Source of the DNA: Ascarosepion bandense
Lineage: Eukaryota > Mollusca > Cephalopoda > Sepiida > Sepiidae
Length of the DNA: 64,000 bases
Direction of reading: 5' to 3'
Assembly: GCA_037127315.1 (NCBI GenBank)
Contig: JBBBDQ010001294.1
Location: 381,001-445,000, forward strand
The notes beneath the pieces are model-generated. The model saw nothing but the letters and a program-made list of their open reading frames with translations. It had not been told where the DNA came from and made no database searches. A program made the position numbers and the translations under genes. Below, one piece after another: positions 19,959 through 28,317 of this stretch (positions within the stretch are counted from its first letter, which is position 1; every line of letters begins with the position of its first letter).

Positions 19959-20992
19959 CCCTCTAGGGCCATTCATATCATATTTGATACAGTATTTCCC
20001 TATAAGGAAACATTTGGTATTTCCCTATAAGGAAACATTTGGTATTCATTGACTGAGCAGTCAGTACTGCTTTCATTTGAAATTTATAAAATATTTCTCT
20101 TAAAAAATTTTTCAGGAAAATATTTCTTTCAAGGCTTGTTTTCATACTGTATCAAATATGATACGAATGGCCCTAGAGGGTTAATAATATAATATGATTA
20201 AGGCTTCTACTTGTCATAAAGTGGGGGATCAGTTCTATATTGTTATGAAGTCATAAACAGATCCCCCACTAATATGATACGAATGGCCCTAGAGGGTTAA
20301 TAATATAATATGATTAAGGCTTCTACTTGTCATAAAGTGGGGGATCAGTTCTATATTGTTATGAAGTCATAAACAGATCCCCCACTAATATGATACGAAT
20401 GGCCCTAGAGGGTTAATAATATAATATGATTAAGGCTTCTACTTGTCATAAAGTGGGGGATCAGTTCTATATTGTTATGAAGTCATAAACAGATCCCCCA
20501 CTAATATGATACGAATGGCCCTAGAGGGTTAATAATATAATATGATTAAGGCTTCTACTTGTCATAAAGTGGGGGATCAGTTCTATATTGTTATGAAGTC
20601 ATAAACAGATCCCCCACTAATATGATACGAATGGCCCTAGAGGGTTAATAATATAATATGATTAAGGCTTCTACTTGTCATAAAGTGGGGGATCAGTTCT
20701 ATATTGTTATGAAGTCATAAACAGATCCCCCACTAATATGATACGAATGGCCCTAGAGGGTTAATAATATAATATGATTAAGGCTTCTACTTGTCATAAA
20801 GTGGGGGATCAGTTCTATATTGTTATGAAGTCATAAACAGATCCCCCACTAATATGATACGAATGGCCCTAGAGGGTTAATAATATAATATGATTAAGGC
20901 TTCTACTTGTCATAAAGTGGGGGATCAGTTCTATATTGTTATGAAGTCATAAACAGATCCCCCACTAATATGATACGAATGGCCCTAGAGGG
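19959..20992. mobile_element. piggyBac-like MITE with internal tandem expansion
   Basis: Flanked by TTAA at 19955-19958 and 20993-20996, and absent from the paralogous site at about 19701-19720. The left end reads ccctctagggccattc and the right end is its reverse complement, giving a 25-bp TIR with one mismatch. A basic 222-bp element (19959-20180) has 36-bp TIRs with one mismatch. It is followed by seven 116-bp units, each starting TTAA and ending with the right TIR. TTAA target and CCC-start ends are the piggyBac hallmark. No transposase is present, so it would depend on a donor elsewhere. Part of its interior matches family G. Confidence 0.85.
20181..20992. repeat. Seven identical 116-bp units
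   Basis: The right-TIR word atacgaatggccctagaggg recurs at 20161, 20277, 20393, 20509, 20625, 20741, 20857 and 20973, always 116 bp apart. No substitutions are seen between units. Each unit contains an 11-bp palindromic pair, agtgggggatc ... gatcccccact, around a 29-nt loop, predicting one hairpin per unit. Confidence 0.95.
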
Positions 20993-21012
20993 TTAAATAT
21001 CACTGAATATCA

Positions 21013-21122
21013 TTTCAGTTAAGTGCCATACATGAGACACACTTGGACGATCATGTCTCAAAAGGGACATGAGAGACTAGGCAGAAGATTTCCCCACATT
21101 AGGTTGGCATTACTTTCTGCAT
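21013..21122 (-). mobile_element. SINE 3' fragment
   Basis: Contains tcagttaagtgccatacatg, cgatcatgtctcaaaaggg, ggcagaagatttcc and gttggcattactttctgc, the reverse complement of the SINE 3' half. Confidence 0.7.
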
Positions 21123-21184
21123 ATTTTTTATCCTTAAGAAAGCCTTTCATGCCAACATTTGATGAGAAGGAACTGCACACACAC

Positions 21185-21380
21185 TATATATCAATAAATT
21201 CCAAAATTTACATTCTGTTGAATAGCTATTTCAGCGAGAAAAATTTCACTTCATCATTTTTTGGTCAAAAACAAACATTTATTCAGATTTTTGTTTTTGA
21301 TTGTTGCTGATGAAGTGAGTATTTTCTTGCTGAAATATTTATTCAACGGAATGCAAATTTCGGAATTTATTGATACATAT
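21185..21380. mobile_element. 196-bp foldback element
   Basis: An almost complete imperfect palindrome. The left arm atcaataaattccaaaattt...tgttgaatagctatttcag is answered by ctgaaatatttattcaac...aaatttcggaatttattgat. A second inverted pair (tcaaaaacaaac / gtttttga) sits near the centre. Probably a small MITE; no target duplication was fixed. Confidence 0.7.
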
Positions 21381-21529
21381 TTGGCTCTGTAAATAGATAA
21401 TACTATTTACATTGAGCCTTTTACTTGAATCATTTTTAATATTGATAAAATTAATATCAATAGGATCTGGTTTTGGGATTTTACCTATATGGTCTTCCTT
21501 CTGAGGATTTAAAAATATACATATATATA

Positions 21530-21909
21530 TTCATACAGATAGGCATGAGTTTGTGACCCTGGGTTTAACGCTCTTGGAATCGTCAGACAAGCTGATTAAT
21601 TTTTTAAAAAATTGGCTATATGTAGGGCTGCATATATTGGCATATTTTTGTGGAAGTGGGAGGTAAATTGGGAGGAAAATTTGTCGTCATGACAAACACA
21701 GATATATATACACACTTGTACACCCATTGACGTACACAGAGACACACACATGCATGCGCCTGCCCATCAAGGCGGACACAAACATAACTATATGCAAACC
21801 ATATTGGGCTTTGCATATATATGCATATGTGTGCATTTGTGTACATACATACATACAGGTTTGATTGGTGTATTTAAATAGTCACAAACTCACACCTATC
21901 TGTATGAAT
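21530..21909. mobile_element. Candidate 380-bp TIR element
   Basis: ttcatacagataggcatgag (21531) and the reverse complement of ctcacacctatctgtatgaa (21888-21907) form a ~28-bp inverted repeat with two mismatches. The interior holds CA/TA-rich tracts and no coding frame. Superfamily unknown. Confidence 0.5.
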
Positions 21910-21957
21910 TTGTCAGCTCTATCACTGATATTGAGTGCTTTCAAATAAGTACCATGC

Positions 21958-21990
21958 ATATATATAAATAATATAATATATTTAACAAAT

Positions 21991-22030
<40 letters not shown>

Positions 22031-22069
22031 TGTGTGTGAAATGTATATATGTATATGTGAAATGTATGT

Positions 22070-22103
<34 letters not shown>
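21958..22103. repeat. (AT)n microsatellites
   Basis: TA runs at about 21993-22026 and 22073-22103 with an ATGTATATG-type spacer. They abut the Penelope-like repeat that starts at 22105. Confidence 0.9.
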
Positions 22104-22104
<1 letters not shown>

Positions 22105-22106
<2 letters not shown>

Positions 22107-22160
22107 TCATCTACATACAAGCCTGTTTCGCTGTATCACAGCTCATCAGTGTGGCTAGAC
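22105..22160 (-). ncRNA. Hammerhead-ribozyme-like motif A
   Basis: The minus strand contains the core CTGATGA (22143-22149), stem II GCTG-TGATA-CAGC, then GAAA, a 2-bp stem III (AC/GT) with a six-base loop, and GTA as the cleavage triplet (22116-22118). TGT after the triplet pairs with ACA before the core as the start of stem I. All invariant type-I hammerhead positions are present. Minimal stem III is the form described for Penelope-like elements. Activity is untested. Confidence 0.75.
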
Positions 22161-22396
22161 GCATTCACTTACTTCTGGTCGAGATCGAAACTCGACTATT
22201 TTGGTGTCAGTCAGAGTCACTACTCCCTAAGCCATTGACGCATGGAATCAGAGAAGGGAAATTTTAACGTGTTGTATATAAGTAGTGTATACACACGCCA
22301 GTCACCGAGAGAACTCAATTCATTTATGAAGAGTCACGCAAATAGCAGAAGTGGAAACTGTTTTAAAAATTTTCTTCTCCAGAGAGCTCAATCGTA
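22161..22396 (-). mobile_element. Penelope-like terminal repeat fragment
   Basis: Shares with 23733-24190 the words tttggtgtcagtcagagt, actccctaagc, aaattttaa-gtgtt, agagaactcaattcat and gcagaagtgg. It adjoins hammerhead motif A and is interpreted as the rest of the same terminal repeat. Confidence 0.6.
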
Positions 22397-22629
22397 ATGA
22401 GAGCATGCATTTCACATATACATATATATGTATATATATTTCATATATACATATATATACATTTCACATATACATATATACATATATATACATTTCACAT
22501 ATACATACATAGCACGTATGCATATAGACATACACATTTCACACATATATTTATAGACATACACATTTCACATATATATATTTATATACATACACATTTT
22601 ACACATATTTATTTATAGACATACACATT

Positions 22630-22660
<31 letters not shown>

Positions 22661-22703
22661 CATTTCACATATAGATATATATATTTATATACATATACAT
22701 TTC

Positions 22704-22738
<35 letters not shown>

Positions 22739-22752
22739 CATATACATTTCAC

Positions 22753-22783
<31 letters not shown>

Positions 22784-22857
22784 CATATACATTTCACATA
22801 TATATATATATATATATATTTATATACATATACATTTCACATATATATATATATATA
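22397..22857. repeat. AT/CA minisatellite and microsatellite block
   Basis: About a dozen units of catttcacatata followed by variable (TA)n and ttatatacatatacattt, roughly 40-60 bp each. A methionine-initiated frame through it is an artefact of the repeat. Confidence 0.85.
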
Positions 22858-22871
22858 TTGAGGGGAAAACT

Positions 22872-22929
22872 TAACATATCACACTGATGAGCTGTAAATA
22901 CAGTGAAACAGGCTTGTATGTAGATAACT

Positions 22930-22930
<1 letters not shown>
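22872..22930 (+). ncRNA. Hammerhead-ribozyme-like motif B
   Basis: Plus strand: CTGATGA at 22884-22890, stem II GCTGT-AAAT-ACAGT (closing G-U), GAAAC at 22905-22909, and GTA at 22916-22918. It is in the same orientation as the Penelope RT fragment that starts about 230 bp downstream, so it may belong to that element's 5' terminal repeat. Confidence 0.7.
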
Positions 22931-22969
<39 letters not shown>

Positions 22970-23030
22970 CTCCTATATTCTCCCCTTTCTATATTCTCTC
23001 TCTCTCTATATATATATATATTTTTTTTTT
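22931..23030. repeat. (AT)n and (CT)n microsatellites
   Basis: TA run at 22933-22967, a short pyrimidine tract with tctctctct, another TA run and a T10 stretch. It lies between hammerhead B and the RT fragment. Confidence 0.9.
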
Positions 23031-23139
23031 TACATATAAAAAATTTAAAATTTATGTTCGTATGATTATGTCAGTGAACTGAATTTGTTTCATTGGCAAT
23101 CTTTGATATTATGAAAATTTTTTGAGTGTGTGTGAGTAA

Positions 23140-23496
23140 TCTCCAAAAGAAATTCTAAGGACCTTTGGATTAAGTCTGTCAAATCTAAAAACATTTACAA
23201 GTCCAAACCCTCACACTTCATTAATCTCTTTAAGAATAAATTTACAAGCAGTTACAAATTAGATAGATCTAACTACATTATATCCAAAATTGACAGGGAT
23301 ATGCCCAATTTAGTTAATGATTTAAATATTGCTGATAAGAGAGGAAATATCTGTACCATGAGTGCTTACATTTTAGTTAACGACCACAAACCTAATTCTC
23401 TTAATAAATTACAAACTAGGTTAATTAATTCCACAGAAAGTGATTTAGGATTAGTCACTAGAGAAATCATAAAAAGAATAATCAAGGAACAGTGAT
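23140..23496 (+). pseudogene. Penelope-like element RT fragment
   Basis: One open frame of about 115 codons ends at a stop at 23493-23495. It includes INLFKNKFTSSYKLDRSNYI, VNDLNIADKRGNICT and AYILVNDHKPNSLNKLQTRL, then INSTESDLGLVTREIIKRI. In Penelope-like RTs the pattern (A-Y/F-I-T-L-K-D-H-K-x-x-F..N.P..RLINP.K.(D/E)(I/L)G..S(K/R)xIL) marks the first RT motifs. Catalytic palm motifs and the GIY-YIG endonuclease are absent, so this is a 3'-truncated relic. Surrounding terminal-repeat pieces and hammerhead motifs support the family call. Confidence 0.72.
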
Positions 23497-23669
23497 CCTC
23501 TCTCCACCCCAATCTCTGGAAGGACTCTTCCAATACCATTAATTGAAAAGGTTTAGAATTCTTTCCACAAATTTGATATCTTTGTTTAAATAGAGTTGAC
23601 AATGCATGTCTTAAACTGACATTTTGAAAATGGCTATTTCCCCTCTAAATTTTATCTGAATTTACAGAT

Positions 23670-23975
23670 ATATATGTCATTCACATACAAGCCTGTTTCT
23701 CTGTATCACAGCTCATCAGCGTGGTTAGACATCCACTTGCTTCCAGCCGGGATCAAAAAGCTTTGGTGTCAGTCAGAGTGCCTACTCCCTAAGCTATCGG
23801 TAGACGACTGAGAAAGGGGTAAATTTTAATGTGTTATATATATGTGGTGTATACACACACCAGCTATCAAGAGAACTCAATTCATGATTGAAGATTAATG
23901 CATAAATCTCAGAAGTGGTTACTATTTTTAAAGATTTCCCCTCTAGAGAACTCAATTATACAATGAAATCATAAT
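23670..23975 (-). mobile_element. Penelope-like terminal repeat, unit 1
   Basis: A ~305-bp unit running from the hammerhead through ggtgtcagtcagagt and cctactccctaagctatc to agagaactcaatta. The next unit starts at 23976, so the two form a tandem dimer on the minus strand, opposite to the RT fragment. Confidence 0.65.
23674..23732 (-). ncRNA. Hammerhead-ribozyme-like motif C
   Basis: Minus strand core CTGATGA (23713-23719), GCTG-TGATA-CAGA as stem II with a mismatched closing pair (G-A), GAAAC, and the GTA triplet. Probably weakened relative to copy A. Confidence 0.65.
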
Positions 23976-24034
23976 TGATCATCCACATACAAGCCTGTTT
24001 CACTGTATCACAGCTCATCAGTGTAACTAGATAT
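23976..24034 (-). ncRNA. Hammerhead-ribozyme-like motif D
   Basis: Minus strand core CTGATGA (24015-24021), stem II GCTG-TGATA-CAGT (closing G-U), GAAAC, AGGCTT loop, GTA, with TGTGGATGATCA after the cleavage site. Confidence 0.68.
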
Positions 24035-24190
24035 CTGCTTGCTTCCAGCCAGGATTGAAACTCAACCAATTTGGTATCGGTGAAAGAGTCTACCCCTAAG
24101 CTATCAACAGACGGGAGAGAAAGGAGGAAATTTTAACACATTACATATACACATGCCAGCAGATGAGAGAACTCAACTCATGATTGAAAT
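23976..24190 (-). mobile_element. Penelope-like terminal repeat, unit 2 (truncated)
   Basis: Repeats unit 1 (acaagcctgtttcactgtat, tctacccctaagctatc, gagagaactcaact) and breaks off near 24190 before a (GT)n run. Confidence 0.65.
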
Positions 24191-24716
24191 AGATGTCTGT
24201 GTGTGTGTGTGTGTGTATGGCGATCTATATGTGCAAATTCATACACATTGTTTTAAGAAGAATATAAAACAGACATTATCAACAATAATTTTCCAAACCA
24301 TGTTATTAATGAAAAATAAGATCAGCTTTAAAGAATTTTAGAAAAGATAATATATGCTCTCAACTTAATATAAACAAAAATAAACACGCCAGTAAATTGT
24401 TTTATCATAACAAGATAAATCCTTATTATAAACAAAGAATCATAAAAAGTATCAATTCACTGAGATATAACAGTTGTTGATTCTAACAAATTTTATTAGA
24501 TTTTATCATTTTTTATAAAAACTTCAAAACATCTAGTCTAATTCTTAGAAATAATATAACACCTCAAAAATTCATCCAATGTACAAATGATGTTTATGCA
24601 TTCACATATCATTTGAGAGGCTTTATCTCTAACACTAACAATCAACAAAGATCAAACATCAAACTCTTACATTGGTTACAAATGAACCCCTCTCTCTCAT
24701 AGGCTGACTTGTTACA

Positions 24717-24721
<5 letters not shown>
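24191..24721. other. Short (GT)n and unassigned AT-rich DNA
   Basis: (GT)n at 24196-24216, then AT-rich sequence with no motif I can place. It could be more decayed Penelope-like sequence, but nothing shows that. Confidence 0.4.
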
Positions 24722-24761
<40 letters not shown>

Positions 24762-24966
24762 CAAATGAATAAGAATGAAGAAAATAATTGCAACATTCTA
24801 AACATTCATTTAAAGCAGTGCTCAATATAAAAATAGAGCAATGATTATGTGCAAACTACAAACTACTACTAAATTGTACATTTTGTTTTGAAAATTTGTT
24901 CTTTCAATGTCAAAACAAAATGTACAATTTTGTAGTAGTTTGTAGTTTGCACATGTTCTAACATAA

Positions 24967-25011
<45 letters not shown>
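24722..25011. repeat. Palindrome flanked by (AT)n tracts
   Basis: TA runs at about 24722-24754 and 24971-25011 bracket an inverted repeat. Arms 24847-24891 and 24910-24954 (45 bp, one mismatch, containing tgcaaactacaaactactac) lie around an 18-nt loop. It could be a small MITE or a hairpin made by replication slippage. Confidence 0.85.
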
Positions 25012-25013
<2 letters not shown>

Positions 25014-25852
25014 AGGAAAACTCAACACATAATTAAATGGTTATAAATCTATAATTTATTTCAGCAATGTAAAGAAATTTTTTACAATTCAGACCATTGA
25101 TGAATAAATAAAAATTAAGCAAACATTATTATTAGCTCAGACATTGTGTCATAGATATTTCAGCATACATCATCTGGTATTGTACTGCCATCTTGGTGAT
25201 ACAACAATAAGTCAGTGTTTATTGCCTTGCAATGTACAAACATATGCTATATTTTAGCTTTCCTTACATATATGCAATGAAAGCTTACTTAAATTTCTGA
25301 GTGTTTCATGCAACAGCTGATGTACAGGTATCCAAAAATGATAAAACATCCCATCATAAACAACAACTAAAGTTACCAATCAAAGAGAAAAGACTTTACT
25401 TCTGTTACTCAGTTTAGTAATTGCAAAATATTCGATATCCATTCCTCGTAAATACTTAAGTTATCTTTATTCTCCATTGTAAATTTTTATTCCATGTAAT
25501 TAATAAGCATGTGATTCAGGAGGAAGCTTCTTTCCATATCTTTAAACATTTTTTTTTTAAAGTAATATATTAATTAGCTTTGCTCTTTGACTATTTTCAG
25601 ATGATAATTATCAGGAGTAGACATTTTTTTCTCTTTTTTGCAGACTTGTTGCTAACCTTAGTAGCATTACTTGTTAGACAATGTAAAAGGTGAATGGGTA
25701 TATCATTCACAATTAATCGGAATTGATCATGGTTTCTCAGAAGGAAACAAAGAAAACAATGGCATAGTAAAGAAGGGAATATTAAATGGATTTCATAATA
25801 ACTCATCTACACTCACAAAAGCAGAATGATGAGTTAAATGTTAATTTCTTTA
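25012..25852. other. Unassigned AT-rich stretch
   Basis: No repeat family of this window, RNA gene or long frame recognised. Minus frame 25597-25806 has no known motif. Confidence 0.4.
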
Positions 25853-26655
25853 AATTCTTTTTTTTTTTTTCAATCATTTCACCCCAAGCAAAGTGATAAT
25901 GTCATGATGAAGCAAGAGGTTACTAGGACTGAAAGAGAGCAAAAAGATTTATGTAAGTAAAATGGACAATAAAAGAATAAGTATCAGGAAGACAGAAGAT
26001 TGCAACTAACATTGTGTTTGAATTTTTGAAGATTGTTGGTCACAGGAAACAAGAAATTAAAAAGTAAATGTAATTGAGAAAAGAAACTGTTATGATTACA
26101 TTTTAGATGTTAAATACTTTAATTTTTGTTTTCAATCATTTTATTCCAAGCAAAGCGATAATGAAACAAAGAAACAAGGACTGAAACAGAGTGAGAAGAT
26201 TTCAATGAGGAGAAAGACCAAGACCCTTACTTGGCATCTTGACTTAGTCACTTTCTCACCAACATGACATGGCTTCTCTTTGTCTTTTCTTTATGGAAGA
26301 TTCTCTGATGAGTTTTTCTTTCTAGTGCATCAGCTACTTGAATTTAAATGTGCTACTAGATTGGCATCTAGATTCTACCCTTTTACCATTGAAGATTCAA
26401 ATTTAACCACCATTTTTAATCCAATAGTTTCTATTCTTGCACTTCCCATCTGTGCAACTCCCTTCTGTTTACTCATTTCCATGATAGCTATGAACTACAA
26501 AATTTAATTGCAATGTAAACAGCCATCTTTTTGAATCATGTCCATCTTTTATCCTTTCCTCAATATCCCCTGTACCCACTCTTTTCTCTCACTGTAACCC
26601 CCTACACACTAGTTGCAGTCCTGCCTTAATTGGGTGAAATGATTAAAAATTAAAT
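25853..26655. mobile_element. Compound LINE A block 1 (tail-to-tail)
   Basis: A minus-oriented LINE A 3' part (25853-26105) is followed by a second short minus 3' terminus (about 26127-26220, starting caatcattttattccaagc). A plus-oriented LINE A 3' part follows (26225-26645), ending cactgtaaccccctacacac and gggtgaaatgattaaa. The minus and plus pieces form a tail-to-tail compound that is duplicated downstream. Confidence 0.7.
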
Positions 26656-26659
26656 AAAA

Positions 26660-27640
26660 GAACAATTTTCTGTCTTCCTGAAAATTGACACTGTATTTAA
26701 ATTTTTGAACATTGTCGGTAACAGAAAATCAAGAAATCAGAAGGTAAATTTAATTCCACAGGCGAGAAAAGAAATCATTAAAATAGAAATCATAGTTACA
26801 TTTTAAATGTTAATTACTCTAATTTATTTTTTAATCATTTTATCTCAAGCAAAGTGATAATGTCATGAAAAAAACAAGGGGTTACTGGGACTGAAAGACA
26901 GTGAAAAGATTTCAGTGAGAAGAAACAACAAAATCATGACTTGGCATCTTGACTTCAGTCACTAACTGACATGACTTAGTTTCTCTGTCTTTTCTACAAA
27001 TATTTTCATGGCAACAGCTATGATGAGCTTTTTTCCCAGTTGCTCTGACCTCATGAATTTAAGCATGCTACTAGATTGAATTCCAGTTGAATTCTTTGCA
27101 TTCACTTATGCACAAAAACCTTTGGGAAAGGTATTAATCTGTCTCTTCCCTCCAGTTATGGGTTAAATAATAGGACAGATTGGGTTCTATAGTCTTGGTT
27201 TGCAACCAGTCTACCGCAGAAAGCAATGGCAACCTACTGTGGGATAATCTTCTACCCAGTCTTTCGAGACATGATCATCCAAGTGTGTATCATGTATGGC
27301 ACTTAACTGACTAACTAGATTGGCATTTAGGTCTCACCTATTTACCTTTGAAATAGTTAAGTGTAACTGCCATTTCTATTCCAAGTTATTTTTCTTGTAC
27401 TTCTGGCTCGTGAGACTTCCTTCCATTTACTTGCTTCCCTGATAGCTAAAATCTCTAAAAATTTAAATGCAATATCAACTGCCATCTTCTATCTTCTTGA
27501 ATCCCATCCATCTTTTATCCTTTCCGCAATACCTAATTACCCAATCTTTTCTCTCACTGTAACCCCCTGCACACTAATAGCAGTCTTGCCTTGCTTGGGG
27601 TAAAATGATTAAAGAAAAAAGTAAATAAATAAAAGAAGAA
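26660..27640. mobile_element. Compound LINE A block 2 with SINE
   Basis: Same order as block 1: minus internal piece (ttgacactgtatttaaattt...gttaattact, 26665-26815), minus 3' terminus (ttaatcattttatctcaagc, 26830-26935), the same join catgacttggcatcttgact, then plus LINE A to ggggtaaaatgattaa near 27615. The shared joins show that the compound was duplicated as a unit. A SINE sits in its plus half. Confidence 0.7.
27079..27315 (+). mobile_element. SINE, 5'-truncated
   Basis: Begins at aattccagttgaattc (just after the B-box) and ends cacttaactgactaa. It is flanked by ctagattg on both sides (27071-27078 and 27316-27323), the LINE A target sequence duplicated. The tRNA-like promoter is missing, so the copy arrived dead. 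Confidence 0.8.
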
Positions 27641-28317
27641 TTTTCAGGAAAACAGAAGACTGCAATTGACATTGTATTTACATTTTTGAGGATTGTCAGT
27701 CACAGAAAATCAAAATATTGGAAGGTAAATTTAATTCCACAGATGAAAAAAGAAATGATTAAAACAGAAGTCACTGTTACATTTTAAATGTTAATTACTG
27801 TATTTTCCAGCTTACAAGATACTGCAGCTTGTAAAGATGCACTGTAATATTGGAAAGAAATTTCTAAGAAAAAGAAATGTCATTCTCATACAACAACACA
27901 TTCACATGTGTCTCTTACATACTGGTGCCCTATATTGTTTACATTAATCACTTATCTGATTTTGTTTGTATAGCAATAAGATACTAATTAGTGGTTATTA
28001 AATATACTATACATTTTTCATTGTTCAAAAGTGGTTTTATTTCCATGAAAATGAATTAAAAATCTTAAAAATATGCATGTAAAAATATAAAACAATCAAA
28101 TAACTTTTATTCATCCTCAAATTCTCAAAACTTGTCACTGCTGGATTCAAGTAAAAGCTCTAAACTATCATCTGCAGAGTTACCACTACTGTTTATCATG
28201 TACAATAAACGATCCTCACTACTATCCATCTCATGGTTGGAAGACGTACGAGTATTTTTCAGGGTATTGTTTAGGAAAAAAAGTGCATCTTGTAAGCTGG
28301 AAAATATGGTACACTAA
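27641..28317. mobile_element. Compound LINE A block 3, opening part split by Tigger-like element
   Basis: The minus internal piece (aattgacattgtatttacat...gttaatta, 27655-27797) matches block 2. It is interrupted at TA and resumes with cactaatttttttttttt at 28312. Confidence 0.7.
27798..28309 (-). mobile_element. Tigger/pogo-like nonautonomous transposon
   Basis: The ends are inverted repeats (tattttccagcttacaagat at the left, its reverse complement at the right) bounded by TA at 27796-27797 and 28310-28311. Block 2 shows the same site empty (gttaattactctaattt, 26812). On the minus strand an acidic serine-rich tail ends at a stop (MDSSEDRLLY, SLELLLESSSDKF), followed by a 3' UTR-like AT-rich stretch. 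This is how Tigger-type transposases finish. The catalytic domain is deleted. Confidence 0.78.

Noticed and set aside
20161..20992. CRISPR-like regular array
   Set aside because: There are no variable spacers: the whole 116-bp unit is identical, contains a transposon end, and the context is eukaryotic.
22397..22618. 73-codon ORF
   Set aside because: Translated AT/CA microsatellite; periodic His-Ile-Tyr-Thr composition.
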